Shown: positions 25,525 through 35,226, numbered from the stretch's first letter. The stretch: DNA of 64,000 nt from Yoonia sp. R2331 (GCF_041103235.1 NZ_JBGCUN010000004.1:1-64000); one strand, 5' to 3'. Notes: generated by a model from the sequence alone, not told the origin. Program-made: numbers and translations.

Positions 25525-25699
25525 TTAGCGGGACAAAACGCGAGGGGTCGCGACGTCGCATTTGAGGCCGAAGACTTGCGCGTCCCTCGGGTGGTGTTTC
25601 GGAACATCGCATCCACGCGGGCGGGCTCCGTCAGCACCCCGGCCAGGATCGGCGGGACGCGAACGCGGATGGTGGCGTCGGCGTGATGGCAAGGGTCAT
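25525..25699 (-). pseudogene. decayed antisense relative of the small protein at 25888
   Basis: An ATG at 25699 (minus strand) follows AAAAGGAGTGATCCGC, a strong ribosome binding site, but the frame stops after 22 codons. Continuing in the other frames, the sequence encodes RVDAMFRNTTRG and then FGLKCDVATPRVL, which parallel RVGAMFRNTRNG and FNLKLDFPVAVSEL of the intact gene at 25888. It therefore looks like a frameshifted, inverted paralog of that gene. Confidence 0.45.
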
Positions 25700-25887
25700 G
25701 CGGATCACTCCTTTTTGCTCATAGATGTGGATCGCACGGGGTCGGCCCGTTCGTGCCCTCAGCTCACGCTTCGGCAAGCACAAATACGGCTTCCACGGCG
25801 GGGCCGCGGACCCTCCGCATTTGCGCTTGCGACCGGGCCTCTTGCCCCCGTGCCGGGTGATCCCCATCGCAACAAGGAGTAACCCAA

Positions 25888-26094
25888 ATGACCAACCACT
25901 ACGTCGCTACCGTCCCCGTCAAGTTCACCGACACCGATGGCCAAGAGCGCACCCGCTTTCAGCGCGTGGGTGCGATGTTCCGCAACACCCGCAACGGGGA
26001 CGGATCGGAGTTCTTCAACCTCAAGCTCGACTTCCCGGTCGCGGTCTCGGAGCTGGTGATGTTCCCGCCGAGCGCGAAAGATCCCCAGGACTAA
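25888..26094 (+). CDS. small conserved plasmid protein
   Basis: A 68-residue, probably all-beta protein (YVATVPVKFTDTDGQERTRF, then FFNLKLDFPVAVSELVMFPP). No domain recognized; I recall similar small proteins on roseobacter plasmids. The ATG follows AAGGAGTAACCCAA. A large hairpin at 26111 follows the stop. A decayed relative appears just upstream on the opposite strand. Confidence 0.65.
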   Translation: MTNHYVATVPVKFTDTDGQERTRFQRVGAMFRNTRNGDGSEFFNLKLDFPVAVSELVMFPPSAKDPQD

Positions 26095-26110
26095 ATCCTC
26101 TGACGAGGAT

Positions 26111-26141
26111 GGGCCGCCCCAGGACGATCTTGGGGCGGCCC
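26111..26141 (+). terminator. perfect 11-bp hairpin after small protein gene
   Basis: GGGCCGCCCCA (26111-26121) and TGGGGCGGCCC (26131-26141) pair perfectly across a 9-nt loop, 17 bp after the stop codon. There is no T tract, so termination is likely but not certain. Confidence 0.6.
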
Positions 26142-26286
26142 GATCCCTGTTCCAGGGATGCCGGTTCCGGCGCGGGTGATCCCAACAGCGATCTCCCGGG
26201 TGCCGGTCGCTGCGCGGTCCACGGACGCACATTCCTCGGTATGATCATGCTGCGACAGACCGGCCAGTCAGCCTCAAGGGGGCCAT

Positions 26287-26606
26287 CCACAAAAACCTAT
26301 CGGCCAGGGCCTCCCGGTTTTTGTGGCAGAGATTTGGGGACCCAAATCTGACCCTCCTTGACCCTGCCTGTCCGCCCTGTCGGTGGGGTTTGCGCCCGCC
26401 CGCGGTTCCGTCCGAACACATGGGTGTTCGGCCAGATCCTCGGGCGGTGCTGGGGAAGGGGATCCATTTTACAGGTGGGTCGCCCGGTGGTGAGGGCGGC
26501 AGAGCCGCGTCCCAGCGTGCCGCGGCTTGAAGCGGACACCAAGGCTGCCTGAGACTGAAAGCTACGGACGTATATAATTGACGTCTTGGTATATTATCGT
26601 AATATA
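26287..26606. other. candidate oriT region with three perfect inverted repeats
   Basis: This lies in a 561-bp gene-free gap directly before the mobilization genes. CCACAAAAACC/GGTTTTTGTGG (26287-26297/26316-26326, 11 bp) abuts AGATTTGGG-GA-CCCAAATCT (26330-26349). A third repeat, TATATTA-TCG-TAATATA (26590-26606), sits in an AT-rich stretch 50 bp before the MobC-like gene. Adjacent hairpins beside relaxase genes are typical of transfer origins. The nick site was not identified. Confidence 0.5.
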
Positions 26607-26655
26607 GGGGCAGCCTTGGTGGAAGTTGGCAGGAAATAGGGGGTCTTTCTTCCGC

Positions 26656-27237
26656 ATGTCCCGAACAAAACGCCTGACAGAGACGGAGAAGATGCAGATC
26701 GTCCGCGAGGCGGCGCAGGGTGTGTCGACGTCTGACCTCGCTGAGCGTTTTGGCGTCACATCACGCGCTGTGCGCTACATCCTGAAAGCCGATGCCGAGC
26801 GCCAGACAGATGCCGCCATCCCGGTTTCAGCAGTCAGTGTGAAGGTCACGGCTGCGGAGCTTGAGGAGCTCGACGAGATATTGGCGAAGGCGGGGATCGA
26901 GAGCCGGGCCGAGGGGTTGCGGCGGCTTATCCAGGCGGCAGGCGGGGTATTCGTTCCGGACGCTCAGATGGCGGCTGAGATGGCCCGCTATCGGGCCACC
27001 CTACATGAGGTTGGCAATGGTGTCGTCCAGATCGCCAAGCAGATGACGCAGGCCAATCGGATGGGGCAGGGGGCTGGTCCAGAGTTCACCGAAATGCGTC
27101 TTGCCCAGATGCGCGGACTGGCGCGGTTCATTCTGGATTCTGCCGACGAGATCGACCTGCTTCTGCGTCGCCGTCGGGACGCAATGAAGCTCGAAGCCAC
27201 GAGCGCATTGAAGGAGTTCGCTCATGCCGCTGAATGA
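26656..27237 (+). CDS. MobC-like mobilization accessory protein
   Basis: A 193-residue protein. Residues ~5-50 form a helix-turn-helix (TETEKMQIVREAAQGVSTSDLAERFGVTSRAVRYIL). The middle has a ribbon/helix region (VKVTAAELEELDEILAKAG), and the C-terminal half is helical with RATLHEVGNGVVQIAKQMTQANR, the pattern of MobC relaxosome proteins. It probably binds oriT and helps the relaxase. The last 14 bp overlap the relaxase gene. The ATG at 26656 has GGGGG-type purines upstream; a TTG 30 bp earlier is possible. Confidence 0.75.
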   Translation: MSRTKRLTETEKMQIVREAAQGVSTSDLAERFGVTSRAVRYILKADAERQTDAAIPVSAVSVKVTAAELEELDEILAKAGIESRAEGLRRLIQAAGGVFVPDAQMAAEMARYRATLHEVGNGVVQIAKQMTQANRMGQGAGPEFTEMRLAQMRGLARFILDSADEIDLLLRRRRDAMKLEATSALKEFAHAAE

Positions 27238-29554
27238 CGCCGTCGACGCCGTCACCGGCGAGGTCTTCCGGGACGGCTGGAGCCGGATCAGGGGCTCGAT
27301 GCAGGGGCTGCATGTCGCCAAGCAGACCCAGCTTGTACGTGCGGCAGCGGGGCATCGGCCAGCGGTCTTCAAGGCGATCCGGGGCGGGGGGACGCACAAC
27401 AAATCGCAGCTGATGAACCAGCTCGATTACCTCACCACCAAGTCCACGCATATCGTGGACTCGAGCGGGTTCCTGGATGGCAAGACGAAGCTCGAGGTGG
27501 GTGACATCAAGGACCTCACCGAGCGCTTTGCCAAGCGGTGGGATGCGGGCTTCAAGCCCAAGCTTGGTCAGACCACCCACATGCTCATGTCCTTCCCAAT
27601 CGGCACGCGCGGCGAGGATGTGCGCGACATTGCGACGGATGTGGCCGAGCGGTTCTTCCAGACTGATGCGGGGCATTTCGACTACATCATCGCGGTGCAT
27701 GAGGACCGCGATCACCCCCATGCGCATCTGGTGCTGAACCGCCGCTCGCAGGAGGGCGAGTTCTTCTTCCTCGGGCGCAACCATCGCTTCAACTATGACG
27801 ACTTCCGCCTCGCCATGGTCGAGGAGGCGGAAAAGTACGGCGTGCGCCTGGAAGCCACGCGCCGCGTCGAACGCGGGGTTGTGCATTACTCCGCCCGCGC
27901 CAGCGAGATCTATGCGGCGAAAGAAGAGGGTCGCGCGCCTGTTGAGCGGGAGCGTGTGGGGGCCGATCTGACGCAGACGTTGGCGGAGATCGCCAATACC
28001 AGAACCGTCTACCATTCGCTTGCCACGGAGGCCTCGCGGGAGTCCCGCGAGGATATCGCCGCAGCGCTCTTCCGCGCGGGCGAGGTGCTGGCGCATGGCG
28101 GGCAGGTGGACCGAACAGGAGATGTGTATATGGCCGAGGATCAAAGTTTCGAGGATCTGAGAAGCCTCTATGCGGAGAAGCTCGCGCGGGTGCAAGGCAT
28201 GATCACCGAGAAGCCTGACACGGAACGTCCCGAGCTGGAAAAACGCCTCATCAAGATCCAGACGCAGGTCCAGCACATGCAGCCGCTCGGATTGCGGTCG
28301 AGCACGCTGTCTGAGGCCCCCTCGGAGGGCGGGGTTTACTCAGAGGCAAACATACAAGAGAGCCAGCTCGAACGCCTTGTCGAGCCGCACTTGCGGTCGC
28401 GGATTGACGCGGCCCTGCGCGGCACCGGGATCAGTACAGCGGAAGTGGTCGCCCGGATCGAGACGGGCGCCTCCAATGCAGCACTCGAGCATCAATGGAT
28501 CGCCGATGATCTCGCCAAGGTGGCCGAGGCGCGCGATCTGAACCTCGAACGCCGCGCCGATCTGGAACAGGCGCGCGACATCCTGAATGACGTGCATGTC
28601 GCGCTTGGCACGCTTTTGGAACGGGAGAACGTGCTGCGCCGGGATGGTGTCACGGGAGCGGTGAGCGAGCGGTTCCACTATCACGAGGATGCGGTGCGGG
28701 CGATGGAAGGGACAATCCGTCAGGAGATGCGCGCAGAAGGTCTGAAAGCGCAGCAAATCGAAGATCGGGAGTGGGAGGTGGTCTCAAAGGCAGAGCGCCG
28801 GATCGAGGCGGAGCAGCGCGCGTATCTTGAGGTACACCCGGAGCTGCTCGCCCGTCCGGACGATGTGATCGACCGGTCCGAGCCCTACAGGGAGACCATC
28901 ACCGATGCGGCCCGCGCCAGTGAGATCGCCCGCGAGGTCGACCGGATCATGGAGGCACGCGATGTCCGCACGCCTGTTGCAGATGCTGTCGCGGATGACT
29001 TGCGCACGCGATATCCGGACATGCCGTCGCACCTCGCCCGCGGGCTTGGCGCGACCTACGCGGCCGTCGCCGAGATCCGCGACACGGAGGCCATCAATCA
29101 GGTCCGCCGCGAAACCGAGTTACGAGACGGGATTGGGGTTGGCACACGCGACGAAGCTCTCGCAGCCCGCGATGAAACGGCGATGCGGTCTGATGAACGT
29201 ACCGACCGTCTCGCAGACGAGATTGCACGTGTCCTGGACCATGAGCGGGCGGGGGAGTTGTCCGCGCCCTTCGAGACCGAGGCGGAGCGGGACGCGTTCC
29301 GCGAGGAGATCGCGCGGGCGCTGGACGTTCGCCAACTTGAGCGGCTCACATCCGGCGATGCCGATGCGCTGGACAAGGTTCTCGAGGACCGTCTCGACCG
29401 GCTCTATGTCGCCAAGGTCTACCTGCAATCCGATGCCGCGACGGCCAACACGGAGGCCTTGCGCCAGGTGGTCGATGATCTTGCCGACGCCGAGTATGAA
29501 AAACACCGCACTGGCGATGTGGATGGCGAGACCGAGCGGGGACAGGTCCATTGA
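27224..29554 (+). CDS. virD2: VirD2-type relaxase
   Basis: A 776-residue relaxase that would nick oriT and lead the strand into a recipient. The N-terminal nuclease domain (residues ~40-230) has SQLMNQLDYLTTKS with the candidate catalytic tyrosine and the metal-binding three-histidine motif in HEDRDHPHAHLVLNRR near residue 160. The remaining ~500 residues are helical and charged, as in long plasmid relaxases, and hold no helicase motifs. It overlaps MobC upstream and VirD4 downstream (TTGA), so the three form one mobilization operon. Confidence 0.9.
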   Translation: MPLNDAVDAVTGEVFRDGWSRIRGSMQGLHVAKQTQLVRAAAGHRPAVFKAIRGGGTHNKSQLMNQLDYLTTKSTHIVDSSGFLDGKTKLEVGDIKDLTERFAKRWDAGFKPKLGQTTHMLMSFPIGTRGEDVRDIATDVAERFFQTDAGHFDYIIAVHEDRDHPHAHLVLNRRSQEGEFFFLGRNHRFNYDDFRLAMVEEAEKYGVRLEATRRVERGVVHYSARASEIYAAKEEGRAPVERERVGADLTQTLAEIANTRTVYHSLATEASRESREDIAAALFRAGEVLAHGGQVDRTGDVYMAEDQSFEDLRSLYAEKLARVQGMITEKPDTERPELEKRLIKIQTQVQHMQPLGLRSSTLSEAPSEGGVYSEANIQESQLERLVEPHLRSRIDAALRGTGISTAEVVARIETGASNAALEHQWIADDLAKVAEARDLNLERRADLEQARDILNDVHVALGTLLERENVLRRDGVTGAVSERFHYHEDAVRAMEGTIRQEMRAEGLKAQQIEDREWEVVSKAERRIEAEQRAYLEVHPELLARPDDVIDRSEPYRETITDAARASEIAREVDRIMEARDVRTPVADAVADDLRTRYPDMPSHLARGLGATYAAVAEIRDTEAINQVRRETELRDGIGVGTRDEALAARDETAMRSDERTDRLADEIARVLDHERAGELSAPFETEAERDAFREEIARALDVRQLERLTSGDADALDKVLEDRLDRLYVAKVYLQSDAATANTEALRQVVDDLADAEYEKHRTGDVDGETERGQVH

Positions 29555-31557
29555 GCGCCTCCATGGGAAAAGCGCGGATCGCCACGGGCGTCCTGCTTGT
29601 GACGCTGGTGACCGGGGCCATGGGCTATACCATCGCCTCGGCGGTGCTGACCTACCAGGATCTTGGGTTTGGGGCCGAGATCGACTTTGCTTATATCGCG
29701 CAGAACTACATCACGATCCTCGATCGCCGCCCGGAGGACGCGCAACTTATTCACCTGATCGTCGGCAGCTTCGCCGCCGCCGGCCTGATGCTGAGCCTCG
29801 CCCTTTCAGGCTCGGCCCTCACACGCTTTGGCCAGACCCATTGGCAGTCTGCGCGCGAGATGAAGGCCAATGGCTTCTTCGGGGCGCCAGGGACCGGGTT
29901 CATCCTCGGCAAGCTGGGGCCGCCGGGCTCCCGCGCCAATTACATTTGCTCCAAGGTCTTCCCCCATGCGCTGATCGTGGCGCCCACGGGCCGTGGCAAG
30001 ACCACGGGCTTTGTCATTCCGAACCTGCTGACCTGGCAAGGCTCCGCCGTGACGCTCGATGTGAAGGGCGAGTGTTTCGAGGCCACGGCCCGGCACCGCG
30101 CGGCCCAAGGCGACAAGGTCTATCGCTTTGCCCCTACCGATTGGGAGGGCAAGCGCACGCATCGCTACAACCCGCTCCTGCGTATCTTCGAGCTGAGAGA
30201 CCCTGCCCGCCAGCAGATGGAACTGCAGCTCTTGGCGACGCTGTTCCTGCAGAGTGACAACGACCGGGTGCAGGGCCTCCTCAAAGGCGGGATCGATCTC
30301 TTCGTGGCGGCAGGGCTCTTGGCGTTCCAGCGCAAGCGCCCGACCTTGGGCGAGATCTACCGCATCGCCGCCTCGGGCGGGAACAAGCAGAAGGAGTATT
30401 TCGCGCGGGGTCACGAGGTCGACAACAGGGCAGCAAAGCTGATTTTCACGCGGCTTGCCTCGACCAACAACGATACGCTGACCTCCTACGTCTCGCTCTT
30501 GATGACCTCGGGGCTCGATCAATGGCAGAACCCGGCCATCGATGAGGCGACGGCGGTCTCGGACTTTGACTTCCGCACGATCCGCAAGAAACCCTTTTCG
30601 GTCTATCTTGTGGTCCAGCCTCTCATGGTGAAGCCTCTGGCACCCCTGATCCGGCTCTTCTTCTCCGATCTTCTCTCGGCCATGCAGGAGAAGGATCCCG
30701 GGCCGGATGAGCCCTGGCCGGTGATGATCATGCTCGATGAGTTCAATCGCTTGGGCAAGATGCCCATCGTGGTCGAGAGCATCGAGACCCTGCGGACCTA
30801 TCGCGGTCACCTTGCCGTAGTGACACAAACCATACCCGCCCTCGATGAAATCTACGGCGAGAACACCCGCCGTGCGCTGCAGGGCAATGCGGGCGTGAAA
30901 CTCTACCTGACACCCTCAGATGAAAAGACCGTCGAGGAGCTGAGCAAGGCGGTCGGCAAGACCACGAAAACCGTCGTCACGCGCTCCCAATCCATCGGCA
31001 AGAATCCCTTCGAGGGGCGCAGCCAATCAACACGGACCGAGGAAAGCTCCTTGCTTCCTGAAGATGAAGCGCGCCGCCTGCCGCTCGACGAGATCGTCAT
31101 GGTCATCGATGCCCAAATGCCTGTCCGGGCAAAACGGATCCAGTACTTCGATGATCGGCTGTTCAGGGCGATCCACGCGGCGCAGTCAGGCGAGCTGCCG
31201 TTCCCGGAGCTGGGGGGAGGGGGGCCGCAAGGCAATCTGCCGTTGAGTATGCGCGCCATGCCGATGACACCGCCACCGGACGGGCAAAGCGGACCCAACA
31301 CCGAAGTGGACGCTGCACACCAGGCCGCTGCTGGTCAGCCGTCAGCGCATGTCGTTCCAAAGAAAACCGCGCCCGTCGTTCAAGCTGTGATCGCCGAGGA
31401 ACAACGCCAGATGGAGATGGATTTTGGGGGCCAAGTCATGGATGCCGAGACAGCGAGCGCCGTGGGCGAGGCGCAAATGCGCTCCGCCGTCGGTGGCTTG
31501 GACGACATGGAAGCGATGCTGCGGGAGGATGGTGGTCAAAAGCTTGTTGCTCGATAG
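29551..31557 (+). CDS. virD4: VirD4-type coupling protein (T4CP)
   Basis: A 668-residue coupling ATPase that brings the relaxosome to a type IV secretion channel. Two N-terminal membrane segments (about residues 8-32 and 70-92) precede the Walker A motif APTGRGKTTGFVIPNLL (~142) and the Walker B region MIMLDEFNRLGKMP (~392). TQTIPALDEIYGEN, RALQGNAGVKLYL and the late arginine-rich region follow. The TTG start overlaps the relaxase stop (TTGA) with a purine-rich stretch upstream; an ATG 12 bp later is an alternative. No VirB secretion genes are in the window. Confidence 0.92.
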   Translation: MSASMGKARIATGVLLVTLVTGAMGYTIASAVLTYQDLGFGAEIDFAYIAQNYITILDRRPEDAQLIHLIVGSFAAAGLMLSLALSGSALTRFGQTHWQSAREMKANGFFGAPGTGFILGKLGPPGSRANYICSKVFPHALIVAPTGRGKTTGFVIPNLLTWQGSAVTLDVKGECFEATARHRAAQGDKVYRFAPTDWEGKRTHRYNPLLRIFELRDPARQQMELQLLATLFLQSDNDRVQGLLKGGIDLFVAAGLLAFQRKRPTLGEIYRIAASGGNKQKEYFARGHEVDNRAAKLIFTRLASTNNDTLTSYVSLLMTSGLDQWQNPAIDEATAVSDFDFRTIRKKPFSVYLVVQPLMVKPLAPLIRLFFSDLLSAMQEKDPGPDEPWPVMIMLDEFNRLGKMPIVVESIETLRTYRGHLAVVTQTIPALDEIYGENTRRALQGNAGVKLYLTPSDEKTVEELSKAVGKTTKTVVTRSQSIGKNPFEGRSQSTRTEESSLLPEDEARRLPLDEIVMVIDAQMPVRAKRIQYFDDRLFRAIHAAQSGELPFPELGGGGPQGNLPLSMRAMPMTPPPDGQSGPNTEVDAAHQAAAGQPSAHVVPKKTAPVVQAVIAEEQRQMEMDFGGQVMDAETASAVGEAQMRSAVGGLDDMEAMLREDGGQKLVAR

Positions 31558-31659
31558 GGTGGCGAGGGTGGTATGTCGGTCGAGTGGGCGGAGAGCGGAC
31601 CTTCGCTGCATGTGCCCAAGGCAGGCAATTCGGCTCCATGAGCTGCCGTTCGCCCTTGA

Positions 31660-32955
31660 TCAGTCAGATTTAATCAGAGATGTTCCTTCCGGTTTTGTGT
31701 CAGACACGAGTTCGCGGGCATGGATGCCAAGGACGATCAACGCTGGCCAAAGCAGGTAGGCTTCGATCTCGATGTTTTCGCCAAACGAGAGCAGTGTGAA
31801 AGTCATCACAATCCCCAACGGCAAATGCCCTCTGGGACCACGTGCAGAGTCAATGAGGCTGAGACATGTTTGCCAAACAAATGGAACCAGCAACGCAATC
31901 AGACCGACGATCCCTTTCACGAACAGCAGTCCGAACCACGTATGATGGCTTCCAATCGGCATATATTCCACGGCGTGGCTGCCGGGTTGAACTGTTCCAT
32001 GACCAAACCAGAATGCTTCATTCTCCCAACGTTCGGATGCGATCCGCTGTAGAGTTGCGCGGACCCGTGTGCTGTCAGCGCGCGCGCTTTTGAAAGCCGA
32101 GATCGCTTGTGAAACTGACGTCACAACAGATGTGCCAAAGATGGCCATTGAAGCCGTCAAAACCGCGACGACCTGCCAGGCCCAACCGCGCAGGATCAAC
32201 GGCATCATACGTGGGCCAACGGTGCAGGTGACGAGGCCAACCAAACCCATGCGCGACTTCGACGCAAAGATCATCAACATGCCGGCCGCGACACCGAAGC
32301 TGCGCCATTTGATGGATTTTTCCTCGAGCGCGAACAACACCATGACGACGCCAAGAAGCGCAGCGAACGGCGACCACGGCGCATAGAACTGCCACCGTGG
32401 CGTCCAGCTGGCCGGATCCCAAGTAAAGAGAAAGACAGAGAAATATTCGGGGCCGGGGCCACCGATCGCTTTTAGCGGAGATGTGAATATCCTTTCGGGC
32501 AGGCCGACATAGGGCGCAACGAGGAGCATGGGCGCGATGATCAGGGTCCAAAGTCCGACGACACATTGTGCGCGGACAAGCACCTCTCGTCTGATGGGAA
32601 GAAGTGAGCCGGCCAGCGGGAAAAGAGCGAGAAGCGCCCAACCCTTGGCCCATCCGATTGAGGATTTAATCGTCTTCTTGAGTCCAAGTCCCCAATCAAG
32701 GTGCCCCAGCCAAAGGGCCACCAGCATAACGAACATGCCGAGGATCCACGCCCAAACAACCGGGGGGATCGTGCCTGTTGCCCGAAGGTCATCGCGGACG
32801 GCCGGGCCGAGATAAAGAACCAGTACTGCCAGACCGCCAAGGACCCACGCCAGAACGGGACCCACAACATAGAGAGAGCCAACCGCGTAGAAAGGCCAGG
32901 TCAGGACAAGGGTCCGATAGACCAGTCCCTCGGCGGGGTTGAGGTCGGTCATCAT
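31660..32955 (-). CDS. O-antigen ligase/Wzy-type polymerase
   Basis: A 431-residue polytopic inner-membrane protein with about ten hydrophobic segments and the O-antigen ligase-like pattern: a long loop near residues 280-340 including ERWENEAFWFGHG and SHHTWFGLLFVKGIVGL, where the 'HxxWFGLL' block is characteristic of Wzy/WaaL proteins. It would polymerize or ligate the repeat units flipped by the Wzx protein at 42247. Its start overlaps the Wzz-like stop codon (ATGATGA), and the two are cotranscribed. Substrate unknown. Confidence 0.85.
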   Translation of the reverse strand: MMTDLNPAEGLVYRTLVLTWPFYAVGSLYVVGPVLAWVLGGLAVLVLYLGPAVRDDLRATGTIPPVVWAWILGMFVMLVALWLGHLDWGLGLKKTIKSSIGWAKGWALLALFPLAGSLLPIRREVLVRAQCVVGLWTLIIAPMLLVAPYVGLPERIFTSPLKAIGGPGPEYFSVFLFTWDPASWTPRWQFYAPWSPFAALLGVVMVLFALEEKSIKWRSFGVAAGMLMIFASKSRMGLVGLVTCTVGPRMMPLILRGWAWQVVAVLTASMAIFGTSVVTSVSQAISAFKSARADSTRVRATLQRIASERWENEAFWFGHGTVQPGSHAVEYMPIGSHHTWFGLLFVKGIVGLIALLVPFVWQTCLSLIDSARGPRGHLPLGIVMTFTLLSFGENIEIEAYLLWPALIVLGIHARELVSDTKPEGTSLIKSD

Positions 32956-34397
32956 TCGTCGCGAGGCTTGGACATCAGGCGGCTGATGACGGCGAGTCGC
33001 ACCCAACCCAACATCAGACCGATCAACAGCATGAAAGTCGCAGCACCACCGGCCGCGATCGCCAGTTTGCGATTGGGCGACGATGGTTTTTCAGCAAGCG
33101 ACGGATTCTCAAGCACTTGTACCAGCGGGTAAGATGCATAAACATCTGATTTGCTGGATTGGGCTTTGGCAATCGCAGAGGCAAAGACAGCCTCGGCGAC
33201 GGTGAAGTCGCGTTCGAGATCCTGAAGCTGTGCTGCGGCGGCAGCCAAACGGGCGAGATCGGCGCTGCCTTCTTCGAATTGTGCCTTGAGTGTTGCCAAT
33301 TCGCGCGCCGCACCCTGACGTGTTGCCTCCATCTGGACAAGTTGGGCCTGCAGGTTTGCACGAGCACCCTGTGGGGCCAGGTCGAGGGCAGCAAGCGAAT
33401 CGTCATCAAGTCCGGTGACCGCCATGGCCATCTGATTGGCCGCCAAAGCGGCGGCATCGCGTGCCTTGCGGGCTTCTTCGACCTTCGGATGGCGCGCGCC
33501 ATATTGTGAGTTAGCCTGTGCAAGATCCGCCTCATGGTCAGCAATCTCGTCCAACAGGGCGAGGTAGGCGCCGTCCGCAAAAAGTTTGAGTGTCGCGGCG
33601 GCCATCGCGGGCGTCAGTTCAAGTTGGTTGGCAAGCGCGTTTACGGATGCGGATGTTTCGCTGAGTTCGGCCGACTTGGCCAGAATACGCGCTTCCAGCG
33701 CAAGGTTGCGGTCCATGAGTACGTCGTATTGCTCTACTGAAATCAGGCCTGACTGAGCTTGCAGGTTGGCGATTTCTGTCCGAGTTCCGCCCACCGAAGC
33801 ACGGTAGTCGGAAATGGCCTGTAGACCGCTGTCTTCACGTGTGCTGACCTCATCCGCGCGCAACGCGTCAAGCTCTGCAAAAAAGGCAGCTAGGATGGCT
33901 TCGCCGCGTTGTTGGGCCTCTTCGGGGCTGCGACCTGTCATTTCGATATGGATCAGGCTTGTCTGATCCACCAGTTCGACGCGAGGGCGGCCCATTTCTG
34001 CGCGCGAAACTCCAAGGTCGTCGGCGGCCTCACTGAGAATACGATCTGCGCCCAACAAGCGTTTATAAGTCTCGGTCGGGCTAACGGCATTGTTGGCAAA
34101 GGCGGAATTTGCGTAGGAAGAGGCCTGACCAATGCCGTTGAGGTTGAGGGAGGCCGAGGCACCTGATCCTGGCAGGATCAGCGAGGTTGTCGATTTGTAC
34201 GACAATGGGGCCGTCTTGAGGTAACCGGTGATCGGTGCCCAGATCAGCGTGCCGCCCAGGATGGCAAAAGCAAGATACCGCGGGAGTCGCCCAAAATCGC
34301 TAAGCCGTCCACCAACCAGTGCGCGGCGGATACGTCCACCTTTTTGGGGTGAAGGTGCATCTTCAGCGACAAATGGCATTGTAGGTTGCAAAGTCAT
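32952..34397 (-). CDS. Wzz/GumC-like chain-length determinant (kinase-less)
   Basis: A 481-residue polysaccharide co-polymerase that controls chain length. One membrane segment near residue 45 (YLAFAILGGTLIWAPITGYL) and one near the C-terminus (LAIAAGGAATFMLLIGLMLGW) bracket a long periplasmic coiled-coil region with GARHPKVEEARKARD. There is no C-terminal tyrosine-kinase domain, as in GumC-type proteins. The ATG at 34397 follows AAAGGAGAC. The CCTAACC-aaaa-GGATAGA operator-like site lies 91 bp upstream. Overlaps the Wzy-like gene. Confidence 0.88.
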   Translation of the reverse strand: MTLQPTMPFVAEDAPSPQKGGRIRRALVGGRLSDFGRLPRYLAFAILGGTLIWAPITGYLKTAPLSYKSTTSLILPGSGASASLNLNGIGQASSYANSAFANNAVSPTETYKRLLGADRILSEAADDLGVSRAEMGRPRVELVDQTSLIHIEMTGRSPEEAQQRGEAILAAFFAELDALRADEVSTREDSGLQAISDYRASVGGTRTEIANLQAQSGLISVEQYDVLMDRNLALEARILAKSAELSETSASVNALANQLELTPAMAAATLKLFADGAYLALLDEIADHEADLAQANSQYGARHPKVEEARKARDAAALAANQMAMAVTGLDDDSLAALDLAPQGARANLQAQLVQMEATRQGAARELATLKAQFEEGSADLARLAAAAAQLQDLERDFTVAEAVFASAIAKAQSSKSDVYASYPLVQVLENPSLAEKPSSPNRKLAIAAGGAATFMLLIGLMLGWVRLAVISRLMSKPRDE

Positions 34398-34487
34398 CGG
34401 CGGTCTCCTTTGCCGATGTTCTAGCCTTGAAATCTTAGCGAATTCATCTGCGCGGTCGGAGTGGTACCGGTATCGTTTGGCTATAGA

Positions 34488-34505
34488 CCTAACCAAAAGG
34501 ATAGA
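34488..34505. promoter_or_regulatory. EPS regulon box, variant copy at wzz-like promoter
   Basis: CCTAACC-aaaa-GGATAGA matches the cluster motif CCTATCC-N4-GGATAGG at 12 of 14 arm positions and has the same 4-bp spacer. It lies 91 bp upstream of the Wzz-like start. Confidence 0.7.
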
Positions 34506-34508
34506 ACC

Positions 34509-35123
34509 TTAATAAAGTCCGGCTTCTCGCGCGATCATTGCAGCCTGCGTACGGTTTGCAGCACCCACTTTGCGGTAGAGCGTTTTGACGTGGAGTTTGA
34601 CCGTCGGTTCCTGAATATCCAGGTCGCGTGCAATTTCCTTGTTGGACTTGCCTTCGGTCAATCCCTTGAGAACCTGGCGTTCTCTCTCAGTCAGCTTCTC
34701 AGCCAAAGCATTCGTTGGCTCTTCTTCGACGGCGGTCATGAAATCGAGCGGCGCGTATTGCTCTCCCATGGCCATAAACTTGACTGCATTCACCAAGGAT
34801 TTTGCTGGCAGGGATTTAGGCACAAATCCCGCTGCTCCAGCCTCAAGCGCGCTTTCCGCGATCTGCTTCGTCGCCTCTCCGGAAATCAGGGCGACGCGTT
34901 GCCCTTCCCCCATTGCAATGGCGGTCTTCAACCCATCAAGCCCGTTCATCCCAGGCATGTTGTAATCGAGAAGGATGAGATCATAGCGCTCATCTTCTTC
35001 AATGCGTACGCATGCATCAGCGAAATTTCCAACCGCAGCGGTCTCCATTCGCCCCTCGCCCTCAAGGAACATGACAAGGGTGTCACGTAGCAGGTCGTGA
35101 TCGTCAGCGATTAATACTCTCAT
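34509..35123 (-). CDS. LuxR-family response regulator
   Basis: A 204-residue two-component regulator. The receiver domain has DDHD at residues 7-10, the phospho-acceptor Asp53 in LLDYNMPG, and PKSLP near 104. The LuxR-type HTH is at about 140-200 (LTERERQVLKGLTEGKSNKEIARDL, TVKLHVKTLYRKVG). It likely controls the polysaccharide cluster; the hybrid kinase at 38349 is a candidate partner, and the inverted repeats near four promoters are candidate binding sites. It is divergent from the WecG fusion gene. Confidence 0.9.
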   Translation of the reverse strand: MRVLIADDHDLLRDTLVMFLEGEGRMETAAVGNFADACVRIEEDERYDLILLDYNMPGMNGLDGLKTAIAMGEGQRVALISGEATKQIAESALEAGAAGFVPKSLPAKSLVNAVKFMAMGEQYAPLDFMTAVEEEPTNALAEKLTERERQVLKGLTEGKSNKEIARDLDIQEPTVKLHVKTLYRKVGAANRTQAAMIAREAGLY

Positions 35124-35219
35124 AGCGTGTCCAATGCGACTTTCTTGCACCTTATTGTGTGACTAAGGTCAATCAAAGGCCAAAGACACGGGAAATCCGG
35201 GTGGCATTGTCCCACTTTC

Positions 35220-35226
35220 GGATAGG
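35220..35226. promoter_or_regulatory. EPS regulon half-box
   Basis: GGATAGG with no good partner arm on its left, in the divergent promoter region between the response regulator and the WecG fusion. A half-site at best. Confidence 0.35.
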
